In this document: positions 7,953 through 17,783 of the stretch, piece after piece | Layout: each line of letters opens with the position of its first letter | How positions within the stretch are numbered: position 1 is the stretch's first letter | From: Mariniphaga sp040772505 | GTDB lineage: Bacteria > Bacteroidota > Bacteroidia > Bacteroidales > Prolixibacteraceae | DNA length: 64,000 bases | Assembly: GCA_040772505.1 (NCBI GenBank) | Contig: JAXGYA010000002.1 | Location: forward strand, 434,001-498,000 | Direction: 5' to 3' | Notes under the pieces: model-generated | Databases searched by the model: none | Told to the model about the DNA's origin: nothing | The model's input: the letters and a program-made list of their open reading frames with translations, nothing else | Program-made: the position numbers and the translations under genes

Positions 7953-9662
7953 ATGGCAAATTTTTTTATCGATAACATGGAGCTGAAATTTCATCTGCAT
8001 CATCCGTTGATGGGAAAAGTCGTGCAGCTGAAAGAGCGTGACTTTTCGTTTAAGGATGAGTTCAAATTTGCACCTTTTGACTATGAGGATGCAATGGATA
8101 ACTATGAACGCGTTTTGGAAATTGTGGGTGAAATTTGCGGCGAGATTATAGCGCCAAATGCTGAAAGTGTTGACGCTGACGGTCCCCAGGTGGTGGATGG
8201 GCGCGTGATTTACGCCGCCGGCACCAAAGAAAACCTGAAAGCGCTTAGCCAGGCAGGACTGATGGGCATGTCGCTTCCCTATAAATATGAAGGGCTCAAT
8301 TTTCCCATTGTTCCCTACATCATGGCAGCCGACATTGTTTCGCGCGCCGACGCCGGATTTGTAAACATCTGGGGATTACAGGATTGTGCGGAAACCATTA
8401 ATGAATTTGCATCGGATGAACAGAAGGAAAAATACCTGCCCCGCGTTTGCAGAAATGATACGATGGCTATGGACCTGACAGAGCCTGACGCCGGATCCGA
8501 CCTGCAGGCTGTGCAGTTGAAGGCAACCTGGGACGAGAAGAAAAAAACCTGGCTACTAAATGGTGTAAAGCGCTTCATTACTAACGGCGATGGTGATATT
8601 TCACTGGTTTTGGCACGTTCCGAACCCGGCACAAAAGATGGACGCGGGCTTTCCATGTTTATCTATGACAAGCAAAATGGAGGGGTAACCGTCAGGCGGA
8701 TTGAAAATAAGATGGGAATCATCGGCTCGCCAACCTGTGAATTGGTTTTCAAAAATGCCCGTGCAGAGCTGGTCGGCTCCAGAAAACTGGGACTCATTAA
8801 ATATGTGATGGCGCTGATGAACGGGGCACGACTTGGAATTGCAGCTCAGTCTGTGGGAATCAGCGAAGCGGCATACCGTGAAGCGCTCGAATATGCAACA
8901 GAACGTATTCAGTTTGGGAAATCAATCATCCGGTTTCCGGCAGTTTTTGAAATGCTTTCAACAATGAAAGCCAAGCTGGACGCTTCCCGGACTTTGCTTT
9001 ATGAAACTGCGCGATTTGTGGATATTTACAAAACCTACCAGCACATCTCAAAAGAGCGAACTTTGGAAAAGGAAGAACGGGATGAAATGAAGTTCTATCA
9101 AAAATTGGCTGATATTTTCACTCCCCTTGTGAAAGGGATGTCCAGTGAGTTCAGTAATGAAATTGCTTATGATGCCGTTCAGATTCACGGTGGTTCGGGT
9201 TTTATGAAAGACTATCCGGTGGAGCGGATTTACCGCGATGCACGCATCACTTCCATTTATGAAGGAACCACGCAGTTGCAGGTTGTGGCGGCAATTCGCG
9301 GCGTTACCACAGGCGGATATCTGGAGCGCATCCGATATTATGAATCTCAAAAGGTTTCGCCCAAGCTGGAATACCTGAAACGCTCGCTGATTATTCTAAC
9401 CGATGAATTTGAGCAGGCAGTGAAAAAAGTTACTTCAGCAGATGACAACGAATTTGTTGATTTTCATGCTCGCCGCCTGGTAGAAATGGCCGGGCATATC
9501 ATCATGAGCTACTTGTTGCTAAATGACAGCAACCGGGATGAATTGTTTCTGCGCTCAACACTGAATTATATCACTTTTGCAAAAACGCAGGTGAAAGCCC
9601 ATGCAGAATTTATCCGGGTATCGGAACTGAGCGATCTGGGGAATTACAAGTTTGAACTGTAG
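7953..9662 (+). CDS. Acyl-CoA dehydrogenase with C-terminal extension
   Basis: FAD-dependent dehydrogenase that forms the alpha,beta double bond of acyl-CoA and passes electrons to the ETF encoded just upstream. Motifs in order: MDLTEPDAGSD (about 173-183), the ITNGDGD segment, RIQFGKSI (318-325), IHGGSGFMKDYPVERIYRDA and the catalytic base E437 in IYEGT. At 569 residues it is longer than classical 380-residue enzymes. The extra length is an insertion near 360-385 rich in charged residues and a helical C-terminal domain of about 110 residues, as in other long ACADs. The substrate chain length cannot be read from the sequence. Last gene of the etfBA unit. Confidence 0.93.
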   Translation: MANFFIDNMELKFHLHHPLMGKVVQLKERDFSFKDEFKFAPFDYEDAMDNYERVLEIVGEICGEIIAPNAESVDADGPQVVDGRVIYAAGTKENLKALSQAGLMGMSLPYKYEGLNFPIVPYIMAADIVSRADAGFVNIWGLQDCAETINEFASDEQKEKYLPRVCRNDTMAMDLTEPDAGSDLQAVQLKATWDEKKKTWLLNGVKRFITNGDGDISLVLARSEPGTKDGRGLSMFIYDKQNGGVTVRRIENKMGIIGSPTCELVFKNARAELVGSRKLGLIKYVMALMNGARLGIAAQSVGISEAAYREALEYATERIQFGKSIIRFPAVFEMLSTMKAKLDASRTLLYETARFVDIYKTYQHISKERTLEKEERDEMKFYQKLADIFTPLVKGMSSEFSNEIAYDAVQIHGGSGFMKDYPVERIYRDARITSIYEGTTQLQVVAAIRGVTTGGYLERIRYYESQKVSPKLEYLKRSLIILTDEFEQAVKKVTSADDNEFVDFHARRLVEMAGHIIMSYLLLNDSNRDELFLRSTLNYITFAKTQVKAHAEFIRVSELSDLGNYKFEL

Positions 9663-10391
9663 TTGACAGACAAAACTCACAGCACAAGCCGCCGGCGACA
9701 AGCAGGAATCAGCAAATTTACGAATTTGCGCCTGCCTGAAATCAATCCCCCTGAATCCCCCTTCGCCAAGGGGGACGAGCGCTGATGAGCCCTAAAAAGG
9801 CGTGAGAATCTTTCGCCCCTTCAGGGCTTTAATGGAAACGCCCGTTATTTTATACATAGGCGTTGTCCTATGCTAATGGCTCTGAGTCCTACAGATTCAA
9901 AACCGGCTGGGCTTCAGTTTATTAGCAGTTTACCATTGGTTGTTGGATACTTCACTTTTCATCTTTCCTCATTTCCACCTTTTGAACCACATAGGCACAT
10001 AGGTCACTTAGTTTTTTTTAAACTTTACTATTGTGGTTTTTATTTTCAACTATCTCATTTTTAATCACCCAAAAATTTCAAACAAAGGCGCAAAGACAAT
10101 TCGTGAATTTTCCTTACCGTTTACCGTTTACTTTTTACTGTTTACTATTCACTTCTCACCTCTCATCTCTCAAAATTTCACGCAAAGCCGCAAAGCCGCA
10201 AAGACAATACGTGAATTTTCCTTACCGTTTACCGTTTACTTTTTACTGTTTACCGTTTACTATTCACCTCTCACCTCTCATCTCTCATCTCTCTCTCTTC
10301 TTACTGTTCACCGTTTACTTTTTGCAATACTTTTTCTTAAGTCCGGTATTAATTTTTTTCACCGGAATTTCAATTTTTTTCCCGGTTACCC
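9663..10391. repeat. Repeat-rich intergenic spacer before typA
   Basis: No credible gene. Three kinds of repeat are visible. 9741-9777 is a C-rich palindrome (AATCCCCCTTCG...AAGGGGGAC). 9800-9900 holds a CCCCTTCAGGGCTTTAAT and GGCGTTGTCCTATGC segment of a type common between genes in this phylum. 10072-10171 and 10172-10287 are two direct copies of a block containing CGCAAAG units and runs of TTTACCGTTTAC, about 85% alike by eye. Open frames across the last block have tandem-repeat composition and are not believed. Confidence 0.7.
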
Positions 10392-10419
10392 TTTGGTGGT
10401 CAATTCTTTTATACTTTTG
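10392..10419 (+). promoter_or_regulatory. typA promoter (TTTG, TACTTTTG)
   Basis: TTTG at 10392-10395 and TACTTTTG at 10412-10419 match the Bacteroidota -33 and -7 elements, with a 16-base gap that is a little short of the usual 19. The typA ATG is 20 bases further on. Confidence 0.55.
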
Positions 10420-10439
10420 CCTAACAATTTTGACAAACA

Positions 10440-12251
10440 ATGACAGAAATACGAAATATTGCCATAATCGCTCACGTTGACCACGGAAAAACCACATTGG
10501 TTGACCGGATGTTGCATCAGGGACATCTGTTCAGAAAAAACAAAGAAGTCGGGGAGCTGATTCTTGACAGCAACGACCTGGAGCGCGAGCGCGGAATTAC
10601 CATACTTTCCAAGAATGTATCTATTCGCTATAAGGATACGAAAATCAACATTATTGACACTCCGGGACACTCCGATTTTGGAGGCGAAGTGGAACGTGTG
10701 CTGAACATGGCTGACGGCGTTTTGCTAATTGTGGATGCTTTTGAGGGGCCCATGCCGCAAACCCGGTTTGTTCTGCAAAAGGCGCTTGAACTGGGGTTGA
10801 AACCCATAGTGGTAATCAATAAGGTGGATAAGCCTAACTGTACTCCCGATATTGCGCAGGAGAAGGTGTTTGACCTCATGTTCAGTCTTGATGCTAATGA
10901 GGAGCAATTGAACTTCCCGACGGTTTATGGCTCAGCCAAAGCCGGGTGGATGGGACCGGACTGGAAAGAGAGAAGAGAGGATATCAGCTATCTGCTGGAT
11001 GTTATTTTAGAATATATTTCGCCGGCATTACACAAGGAAGGTTCTTTACAGATGCGCATTACATCACTGGATTATTCTACTTACACCGGGCGGATTGCCG
11101 TTGGGAAAATTGCCCGCGGGCAGCTGATTCCCGGCTCGGCGGTATCTCTTGTGAAACGCGACGGAACCATTGTTAAATCGGTTGCAAAAGAGGTATATGT
11201 TTTTGAAGGACTGGGGAAGGAACGCACAAAACAGCCAGTGCCCTCCGGCGAGATTTGTGCGGTATTTGGAATTGACGGATTCGATATTGGCGACACGATT
11301 GCCGATGCTCTGGAGCCTGATGGATTGAAACCGATCCTGCTTGACGAGCCCACCATGAGCATGCTGTTTGTGGCAAATAATTCCCCGTTTTTCGGAAAAT
11401 CCGGGAAATATGTAACTTCCCGCCAACTTCGTGAGCGGCTTTTCAAGGAAACAGAAAAAAATCTTGCCTTGCGGGTGGAGGAAACCAACTCGGCAGATTC
11501 CTTTCTGGTTTTTGGCCGCGGCATTTTGCATCTCTCCATTTTGGTTGAAACCATGCGCCGCGAAGGATATGAGATGCAGCTTGGGCAGCCTAAGGTAATT
11601 CTAAAGGAAATTGACGGAGTGAAACACGAGCCTGTGGAATATCTGACCGTTCAGGCGCCTGTGGAATTTTCAGGAAAAGTGATTGAACAGGTGACCCAGC
11701 GCAAAGGAGAAATCCTGAGTATTGAAGAAAAAGGCGACCGTTCCTTTCTGGAATTTGTCATTCCTTCACGCGGACTGATAGGATTGAGAAGCCAGATGCT
11801 CACTGCTACCGGCGGTGAGGCGGTGATGTCGCATCGCCTGAAGGGATATGAGCCATGGAAAGGGAACATGGGAGTTCCCCGCAACGGTGCGCTCATCTCC
11901 ATAGAAACCGGTGTTGCCATCGCCTATTCCATTGACAAAATGCAGGATAGAGGCCGCTTTTTCGTCGAGCCGGGAGAAGAGGTATATGCAGGGCAGGTGA
12001 TTGGAGAAAATACACGGCAAGATGATTTGACTATCAATATTATCCGCACAAAAAAACTTACCAACATGCGCGCTGCCGGCGCTGATGACAAAGCCGTGAT
12101 TGCTCCGGCAATTAAGTTTTCATTGGAAGAAGCCATGGAATATATTCATCACGATGAATATCTTGAAGTAACGCCCGGTAATCTGCGAATCCGCAAAATA
12201 TTTCTGGATGAGCATGAACGAAAACGTCATGCCAAAACATCGGTGGAGTAG
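10440..12251 (+). CDS. typA: TypA/BipA ribosome-binding GTPase
   Basis: Translational GTPase of the EF-G superfamily, important for ribosome assembly and growth at low temperature or under stress. 603 residues, the usual length. It opens MTEIRNIAIIAHVDHGKTT with a classic P-loop, has switch I around DSNDLERERGITILSKN, G3 DTPGHSDFGGEVERVL and G4 NKVDK, then the beta-barrel, the EF-G domain III and V counterparts (FLEFVIPSRGLIGLRSQML) and the BipA-specific C-terminal domain (NIIRTKKLTNMRAAGADDK). Monocistronic by appearance, with its own promoter just upstream. Confidence 0.97.
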   Translation: MTEIRNIAIIAHVDHGKTTLVDRMLHQGHLFRKNKEVGELILDSNDLERERGITILSKNVSIRYKDTKINIIDTPGHSDFGGEVERVLNMADGVLLIVDAFEGPMPQTRFVLQKALELGLKPIVVINKVDKPNCTPDIAQEKVFDLMFSLDANEEQLNFPTVYGSAKAGWMGPDWKERREDISYLLDVILEYISPALHKEGSLQMRITSLDYSTYTGRIAVGKIARGQLIPGSAVSLVKRDGTIVKSVAKEVYVFEGLGKERTKQPVPSGEICAVFGIDGFDIGDTIADALEPDGLKPILLDEPTMSMLFVANNSPFFGKSGKYVTSRQLRERLFKETEKNLALRVEETNSADSFLVFGRGILHLSILVETMRREGYEMQLGQPKVILKEIDGVKHEPVEYLTVQAPVEFSGKVIEQVTQRKGEILSIEEKGDRSFLEFVIPSRGLIGLRSQMLTATGGEAVMSHRLKGYEPWKGNMGVPRNGALISIETGVAIAYSIDKMQDRGRFFVEPGEEVYAGQVIGENTRQDDLTINIIRTKKLTNMRAAGADDKAVIAPAIKFSLEEAMEYIHHDEYLEVTPGNLRIRKIFLDEHERKRHAKTSVE

Positions 12252-12387
12252 GAGTTTTATTCTTAGGAATAATTCACTTTTTTAATTGCGTACAGAACGA
12301 TTTGCGGGTTTCAATATACGCTTCTTTTATTATTTTTACAAGGAAAATAGAAGTCAGAAATATTTTTTCAGATTTAACTTTTAAAAC

Positions 12388-13470
12388 ATGAAGAAACAAC
12401 TCCTTTTAATCTTAGCGCTCTGCCTTCCTTTTTTGGGTTTTACCATTCCGGTTGACAGCCTGAAATTTATTGATGCAGCAGCATTTCCCGTTATCGGAAA
12501 AGGATTTTCCGATACACAGACCCGCTATGAACGGTTGCCTGCCAGGCTGGAAGAACTGACGAGAAAACCGGTATGGAATTTATCCAAAAATAGCAGCGGA
12601 CTGGCTGTTCGCTTTCGCACCGCCTCCACTGCAATAGGCGCCAGATGGGAAGTTACAGGAGATGTCACTATGAATCATTTTGCGCCTACAGGTATCAAAG
12701 GACTGGATTTATATTGCCTGAAAGATGGGAAATGGCAATTTGTAAATTCTGCTCGCCCGGCAGGAAAGCTGACCACAACAATTATTGTTCAGAATCTGAC
12801 CGGTGAAGAGATGGAATATATGCTTTATCTACCTTTGTATGACGGGCTGAAAAGCCTTGAAATCGGCGTAACTAAGCAATCAGAAATTAAACTGCCGGCA
12901 GTGAACTCTCCAAAAACCGGAACCCCGGTGGTATTTTACGGAACCAGCATCACACAGGGCGGTTGCGCCAACCACACCGGAATGGCTTATCCGAGTATTC
13001 TCTCCCGGATGCTTGACTGCGAGACTGTAAATCTGGGTTTCAGCGGAAACGGGCAACTGGATTTTGAAGTGGCAGAAGCCATGGCAAATATTCCTGCCTC
13101 CTGCTTTGTGATGGATTGCCTGCCCAACGTGAGTCCTGAGCAAATAAATGAAAAGTATGTCCATTTTCTTGAAATTATCCGGGAAAAACAGCCGCAAACG
13201 CCAATTGTCCTTGTTGAAAATATCCTTTACACACATATGTTTTTCGACCAGTCAACAAATTCACTGATTAACCGTAAGAATGAATTGCTAAGCCGAATTT
13301 TTAAGGAACAGAAAAAAAGTGGCGACAAAAACATTTACTATATCAAAGCTGATAAGTTAATCGGCAGCGATCGTGAAGCAACCGTTGATGGCGTTCACCT
13401 AACCGATTTGGGTTTTCTCCGCATGGCTGAGAATCTTTTTCCCGCAATTCGTAAAGTGAGCAATTTCTGA
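12388..13470 (+). CDS. Secreted SGNH/GDSL-type hydrolase with N-terminal beta domain
   Basis: Likely periplasmic or secreted esterase, 360 residues with a cleavable signal peptide (MKKQLLLILALCLPFLGFT). Residues 25-175 look like a beta-sandwich of the type that precedes SGNH domains in bacterial deacetylases. The SGNH domain follows: block I GTSITQGG with nucleophile S187, block III GFSGNGQ with N221, and block V DGVHLTDLG with D334 and H337. Block II glycine is less clear. Such enzymes usually remove acetyl groups from polysaccharides; the substrate here is not known. It stands alone between typA and the convergent phosphatase locus. Confidence 0.85.
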   Translation: MKKQLLLILALCLPFLGFTIPVDSLKFIDAAAFPVIGKGFSDTQTRYERLPARLEELTRKPVWNLSKNSSGLAVRFRTASTAIGARWEVTGDVTMNHFAPTGIKGLDLYCLKDGKWQFVNSARPAGKLTTTIIVQNLTGEEMEYMLYLPLYDGLKSLEIGVTKQSEIKLPAVNSPKTGTPVVFYGTSITQGGCANHTGMAYPSILSRMLDCETVNLGFSGNGQLDFEVAEAMANIPASCFVMDCLPNVSPEQINEKYVHFLEIIREKQPQTPIVLVENILYTHMFFDQSTNSLINRKNELLSRIFKEQKKSGDKNIYYIKADKLIGSDREATVDGVHLTDLGFLRMAENLFPAIRKVSNF

Positions 13471-13575
13471 TTCGCCGGGTGAATTGAGTGTTGACCGGTC
13501 TTTATTTTACACACTTAGAGAAAAGACAATAGAGTTGACAATCAGCAGTATATATATTCATTTTGCCTTTTTCAC

Positions 13576-15360
13576 TTATTTTTGAATTTTGAAGGTGTCA
13601 ACAATATTTTCATCGAAGTCAAATGCAGTGTATTTTAATTCATTGCCCTCAATTTTGAAATGCTGGAAAAACTGCCCCTCTTTGTATCTGACTGCTGCAT
13701 AGGGTTCATCGCCAATGTCGTTGTGGCGGGCAGGAATGGCAATTGAAATGATGTAGGTTGTTCCCTCGCTGTGTGAATCAACCACTTTCCCCGCTTTCAT
13801 CGGGTTGGAACGCATATAGTAGTGCAGGTGTCCGCCTAAAACCAGATCAACATGGTATTTGTCAAACAGTGGCACCCATGCTTCCTGAATATCGGGATAA
13901 GGCTCCTCAAAATTGTAGGGTGAGAAATGGAAAATTGCAATTTTCCATGTTGCGGATGAAGAGGCAAGCTGTTGTTCAATCCAATGGGTTTGCGCTTCAG
14001 TGGAAGATGTGGCATCCAGCATCAGGAACAAAGTGTTTTTGTAGGTAAATGAGTAGGTTTGTTCCTTTGGCACGCCATCAGGCCCGTTCGTGGGATAGCT
14101 GAACAGATCGCGGAACATTTTTGCGCCAAGCCCTAAACGGTTGTCATGGTTCCCCGGAACATTCATCAAGGGCTTTTTGTTGATAACATTTTTTGAGTTT
14201 TCAAAAAAGTTATCCCATTCATCCCGGTAAAGACCATAATCCACCATATCACCCGAAATGGTATAAAATGCAGTTTCAGGAAATGCTGCTTCTGCTTTGT
14301 CATGCAGCTCGCCAAACGCCGTTTTCTGGTGTGTATCGCCAAACCACACAAATGAAAAGGAGTCGTTATCTCCTGCGGTAGTGAAGCTTTCCGCTGTTGT
14401 CCAATCAGTTGCCGGCGAAATCAGATATTCATATTCTGTTCCCGGCATTAAATCGCGCAATTTTGCTGTAAATCTGTGGATAAAGCGATCGTTCATCACT
14501 TCTCGGTCTTCCATCAAAAACTTTTCAGCCTGCACTGTTTTTTCATCTGCCGACTCCCTGATCCGGTATTTTACGGAACCTGTTTCCACTGTTGTGTTTG
14601 TTCTCCACTGGATATCCATGGTAGTTGACGGGTCGGAACTCCATGTCAGCATAACCTGATCAGGCACGGCAGAGGAGGGATATGCTGTTGTACGGAAAGC
14701 TCCGATGAGGTGCGACTCCTTTCCCCTGCCACGGATAGTGGTCAGAAGTATCTGCCCTTTCATCTCTTCGGGAACCTCCATGGTAACCAGTTCTGTCCAG
14801 TCCTGATATATTGTTTTGCCATTGTCAAGAATACTAACTATCTGGTTTTCCGGAATAAAACCGGATAGTTCCACCTTGTCTTTTGGATTTTGCGGAGCCA
14901 CCGAAACAAAGTAGTGATAGGAGAAATTTTCAAATCCGTTGATTCCCAAGCCCACGGTGCCCTTGTCGAATGACTTTTGCCAAACTTCGTATGTGTTTTG
15001 CTCGTTCTTCATAGTGAGACCGGTTTTTTCAAAACCGCTTGATTCAAGCCAGAAAGGCATGATTTTTTGTCTTGTGCTGCGCATGATGGAAACAACAACC
15101 GGAACATTGGTATTGAAAACCCAGTGGCGGGTGGCAAGTACTTTCAGCTCGTTTTCATCAAACAATTTCATGGCTTTCTCCTGGTCAATAGACTCAATGG
15201 CTTTGCTGTCCATTGTTGAATAGATATGCGAAATTGCATTATCCATTACATCCTTCACCGATTTTTCGGGAATAGTCTGTTTTTGAGTGCAAAAAGTTAG
15301 TATTAGTGCGAAAACACTAAAAAATAGGATTCTATAATTTTTCAGGTTCATTTTTTTCAT
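13576..15360 (-). CDS. Purple-acid-phosphatase-like metallophosphoesterase lipoprotein
   Basis: Probable exported phosphoesterase. Signal peptide with lipobox LTFC (acylated Cys24). Residues about 225-325 form a fibronectin-like domain resembling the N-terminal domain of purple acid phosphatases (MLTWSSDPSTTMDIQWRT). The calcineurin-like domain has all five metal motifs in order: WFGDTHQK, SGDMVDYG, VPGNHDN, the late His in IFHFSP, and GGHLHYYMRS. Residues 30-220 are not recognised. 594 residues. It is the most downstream gene of the 24.7-13.6 kb minus-strand locus and is separated from the gene before it by a hairpin at 15380-15418. The substrate is unknown. Confidence 0.88.
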   Translation of the reverse strand: MKKMNLKNYRILFFSVFALILTFCTQKQTIPEKSVKDVMDNAISHIYSTMDSKAIESIDQEKAMKLFDENELKVLATRHWVFNTNVPVVVSIMRSTRQKIMPFWLESSGFEKTGLTMKNEQNTYEVWQKSFDKGTVGLGINGFENFSYHYFVSVAPQNPKDKVELSGFIPENQIVSILDNGKTIYQDWTELVTMEVPEEMKGQILLTTIRGRGKESHLIGAFRTTAYPSSAVPDQVMLTWSSDPSTTMDIQWRTNTTVETGSVKYRIRESADEKTVQAEKFLMEDREVMNDRFIHRFTAKLRDLMPGTEYEYLISPATDWTTAESFTTAGDNDSFSFVWFGDTHQKTAFGELHDKAEAAFPETAFYTISGDMVDYGLYRDEWDNFFENSKNVINKKPLMNVPGNHDNRLGLGAKMFRDLFSYPTNGPDGVPKEQTYSFTYKNTLFLMLDATSSTEAQTHWIEQQLASSSATWKIAIFHFSPYNFEEPYPDIQEAWVPLFDKYHVDLVLGGHLHYYMRSNPMKAGKVVDSHSEGTTYIISIAIPARHNDIGDEPYAAVRYKEGQFFQHFKIEGNELKYTAFDFDENIVDTFKIQK

Positions 15361-15379
15361 CTCTCCTGTTTTCTGTAAA

Positions 15380-15418
15380 AGGAAAAGCGCACCAGATAAT
15401 TTTGGCAGCGCTTTTCCT
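15380..15418 (-). terminator. 11-bp inverted repeat with T-run
   Basis: Arms 15380-15390 and 15408-15418 are exact complements around a 17-base loop. On the minus strand the second arm ends in a run of T, after the stop of the upstream lipoprotein gene. Probable terminator or attenuator before the phosphatase gene. Confidence 0.65.
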
Positions 15419-15459
15419 AAATCCTTAATTAAATTATTTTGAAGTAGTTTTCATAGTTT

Positions 15460-17691
15460 TCATTTGCTGCATTCAGGTTCGCTGATTACATCCAGATAGC
15501 GGCCAATCCAGTAGGGCAGCAGCCAGATGTCGCCTGCGCTGTATTCCTGTGTTCCATCTCTACCTCCGTCAAGTCGGAACCGGTTTGCATTGTGGCGGGT
15601 GATGGGCAGTTCATCTGCCGGCAAAACCTCGGTTATCGTCTGGGTGCGGAAATTTTCAGGTATAAACTCAATATCTTTCCGGTGGCTGTTTTTAACAGTC
15701 CATGTAACCAGATCCAGCGGATAGCGCTGCAAATACCAGATTGCCTCTTTCAAATCTACATTGTCGTCTGTAACCATTGCGGTCATAATGTTCCATAAAC
15801 CTTCTTTTTCCGGTCTTTCAGCTTCCCAGTGGTCAATGATTGCGTCACGGTAAATGGCTTTTAGCGTATCGTTGAAAGCATAACGGTAGAGCCCCCAGTA
15901 GCCGCAGTAATACATTTCGTCATCCGAGTGGTTCCACGTTCCAGAAAGCATTTGTGCCCAGTCGCCATCTTCTTCAGAGGCTCTGCCAATTTCTTCCATT
16001 GGGCGCCTCAGGTTTTCCAGATAGCCGTGTTCGTCCATCAGGTAGAAAGCGGCAGTTTTGTATTTTTCTTTTCCTGTAAAATGGTAAGCAGTCTGGAGCA
16101 TGCCGACAATGTTGGAGCTGTTCAGTTTGCGGTCGCCAACCGATGTGGGAAAACCATTCACATATTCGGGATTCCATCTTGCCCAGAGTGTGGGTTCGCC
16201 ATTCCAGTCAATCAGGTAAAAATCATTTTTGATGATGTGCGACATCAGTGTGTCAATGAGTTCAATGGCTTTATTCTTTAGGTCGGGTACTTCAACCAGC
16301 TCTGCAATGGCTCCGAAAGCAAAGATATGCCCAATAGCTTCGTCGCTGCTGGTGGTCGATTTCCAGTCCCATTCGGGGTCTTCCGTCGGGCGCCAAGGTT
16401 TATCGTGGTCGTTATATCCTGCACGCTGGAACGAGCGGGAAGGAAATCCCGATTTCATGGGATTTATGGTGTAGAGGCGCTCCATTGCATCTAATGATTC
16501 ACGAACGTTTTGAAGCGATTCATCCGATTTGGTAACTGCATACCTGAAAGTTTCGGCTGCCAGATACATGGATGTCCACAATCCGTCATTGTCTGAGTTT
16601 TCAAGCGTACCGGTTGTTACATCTCCATTGGTCATTCTCCCTACAGTGGCGTTGAACCCGGTGCGGATATGCCGCTCGCGCACCTGCCTGTCGTAAAACA
16701 TTGCCTTATCATGCAGCGTCATTTCTTTAAAAACGATTTGACCCACTCCGCGGTTGGTAAGTACCAGCACAGAGCTATTCGGACCTTTGGAAATATGAAC
16801 CACACTGTCGGAAGGCAGCCAGCGGCGCGATGCATAATAATCAAATTTGCCGTCATCGCGGAGAACCATTGCCCCGTAGGTTGAACCAAACCATATTCTG
16901 CCGTCAACTTCATTGATGGTTGTAAGTTCTGTCCATGGCATTTTTCGCTCAATTTGTCCGTTCTGTTTCCCTGTTTTTGTGTCAAATACCAGATATCCGT
17001 CTGTTGTTCCGATATACAATTTGCCTGCTGAAACCTCAAAAGAAGTCAAGTTCTCTCCTGTATAAATCTCTGTAACCTGTTTGTTGTCAGGATTAAATGA
17101 GCTGATGGATTCTTTGGATAAAATCCAGAACAGCTTATTGTTTTCATCAAATTTGATCTCTTTAACTTCTTTGCCCGGTAGTGAACCTTCCCAAATATAC
17201 TTTGAGTCTTTAAGCAAAGCCAGTTTTTGCCCGTTGGAAATTAAAAAGGAAAAATCGTTTCCACCTGCAAAAATCCGTGCATCGGGCATGGTGTGTCTCG
17301 AAAAGAGATGTCCGGCCCAGGCATTGCTAAGCACGGCTTCATTGTCGATGTAAACAAATTGATTTTGGTAGGTTCCGATTCCTGCAATATTTTTATCGGA
17401 AGTTGGCAAATCCTGAACATCTTTCACAACGGTTCCGGGGAAAAGGAATTGTCCGTCTCGCAGCCGCATCAACCCTTTATCCGATAAAATCTGGATATAA
17501 CCATTTCTGTCAGAAAATACTTTTAACAAAGTGGCTTTGCTATTTTCGTTAAAATAGCTGATGCTGTAATCCTGAGTGAATGGTACGTCTTTGTGTTGTT
17601 CTTTTTTTGACAAGCCTGAAGGTTTTTCAGTACCAGTACAGGCTGTTAGGAGAAAAGCAATAATTGAAATTAAAATCAGTTGATTCTTCAT
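15460..17691 (-). CDS. Lipoprotein with N-terminal propeller-like and C-terminal alpha/alpha-barrel-like domains
   Basis: 743 residues, family not recognised. It carries a signal peptide with lipobox LLTAC (Cys18). Residues about 50-330 show repeated strands of the kind seen in two-component-regulator propellers (GYIQILSDKGLMRLRDGQ, GTTDGYLVFDTKTGK, IWFGSTYGAMVLRDDG). Residues about 345-735 are helical, with repeated W/Y-rich stretches (DNDGLWTSMYLAAETFRYA, TAAFYLMDEHGYLENLRR, YCGYWGLYRYAF) suggesting an alpha/alpha toroid like those of many glycan hydrolases and lyases. Acidic residues in DNDGLW and SDDEMYY could be catalytic, but no known signature is matched. It is transcribed with the YidR-like gene 92 bases upstream and faces the same substrate problem as the SusCD pair. 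Confidence 0.7.
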   Translation of the reverse strand: MKNQLILISIIAFLLTACTGTEKPSGLSKKEQHKDVPFTQDYSISYFNENSKATLLKVFSDRNGYIQILSDKGLMRLRDGQFLFPGTVVKDVQDLPTSDKNIAGIGTYQNQFVYIDNEAVLSNAWAGHLFSRHTMPDARIFAGGNDFSFLISNGQKLALLKDSKYIWEGSLPGKEVKEIKFDENNKLFWILSKESISSFNPDNKQVTEIYTGENLTSFEVSAGKLYIGTTDGYLVFDTKTGKQNGQIERKMPWTELTTINEVDGRIWFGSTYGAMVLRDDGKFDYYASRRWLPSDSVVHISKGPNSSVLVLTNRGVGQIVFKEMTLHDKAMFYDRQVRERHIRTGFNATVGRMTNGDVTTGTLENSDNDGLWTSMYLAAETFRYAVTKSDESLQNVRESLDAMERLYTINPMKSGFPSRSFQRAGYNDHDKPWRPTEDPEWDWKSTTSSDEAIGHIFAFGAIAELVEVPDLKNKAIELIDTLMSHIIKNDFYLIDWNGEPTLWARWNPEYVNGFPTSVGDRKLNSSNIVGMLQTAYHFTGKEKYKTAAFYLMDEHGYLENLRRPMEEIGRASEEDGDWAQMLSGTWNHSDDEMYYCGYWGLYRYAFNDTLKAIYRDAIIDHWEAERPEKEGLWNIMTAMVTDDNVDLKEAIWYLQRYPLDLVTWTVKNSHRKDIEFIPENFRTQTITEVLPADELPITRHNANRFRLDGGRDGTQEYSAGDIWLLPYWIGRYLDVISEPECSK

Positions 17692-17783
17692 GTTTTTAAA
17701 ATTGTTAATTATTTATGGTGAAATTTTGGAATTTGTCGCAGAAAATTATATAGTTTCGCATTACTCCCTGACTCATTCCCTTA

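Noticed and set aside
9741..9777. C-rich palindrome considered as a terminator for the acyl-CoA dehydrogenase
   Set aside because: It lies 80 bases after the stop, has no T-run, and resembles the repeat family in the rRNA spacers, so it is treated as a repeat.
10031..10480. Two long plus-strand frames in the spacer before typA
   Set aside because: They translate tandem DNA repeats, and one runs into typA in another frame. No conserved domain appears.
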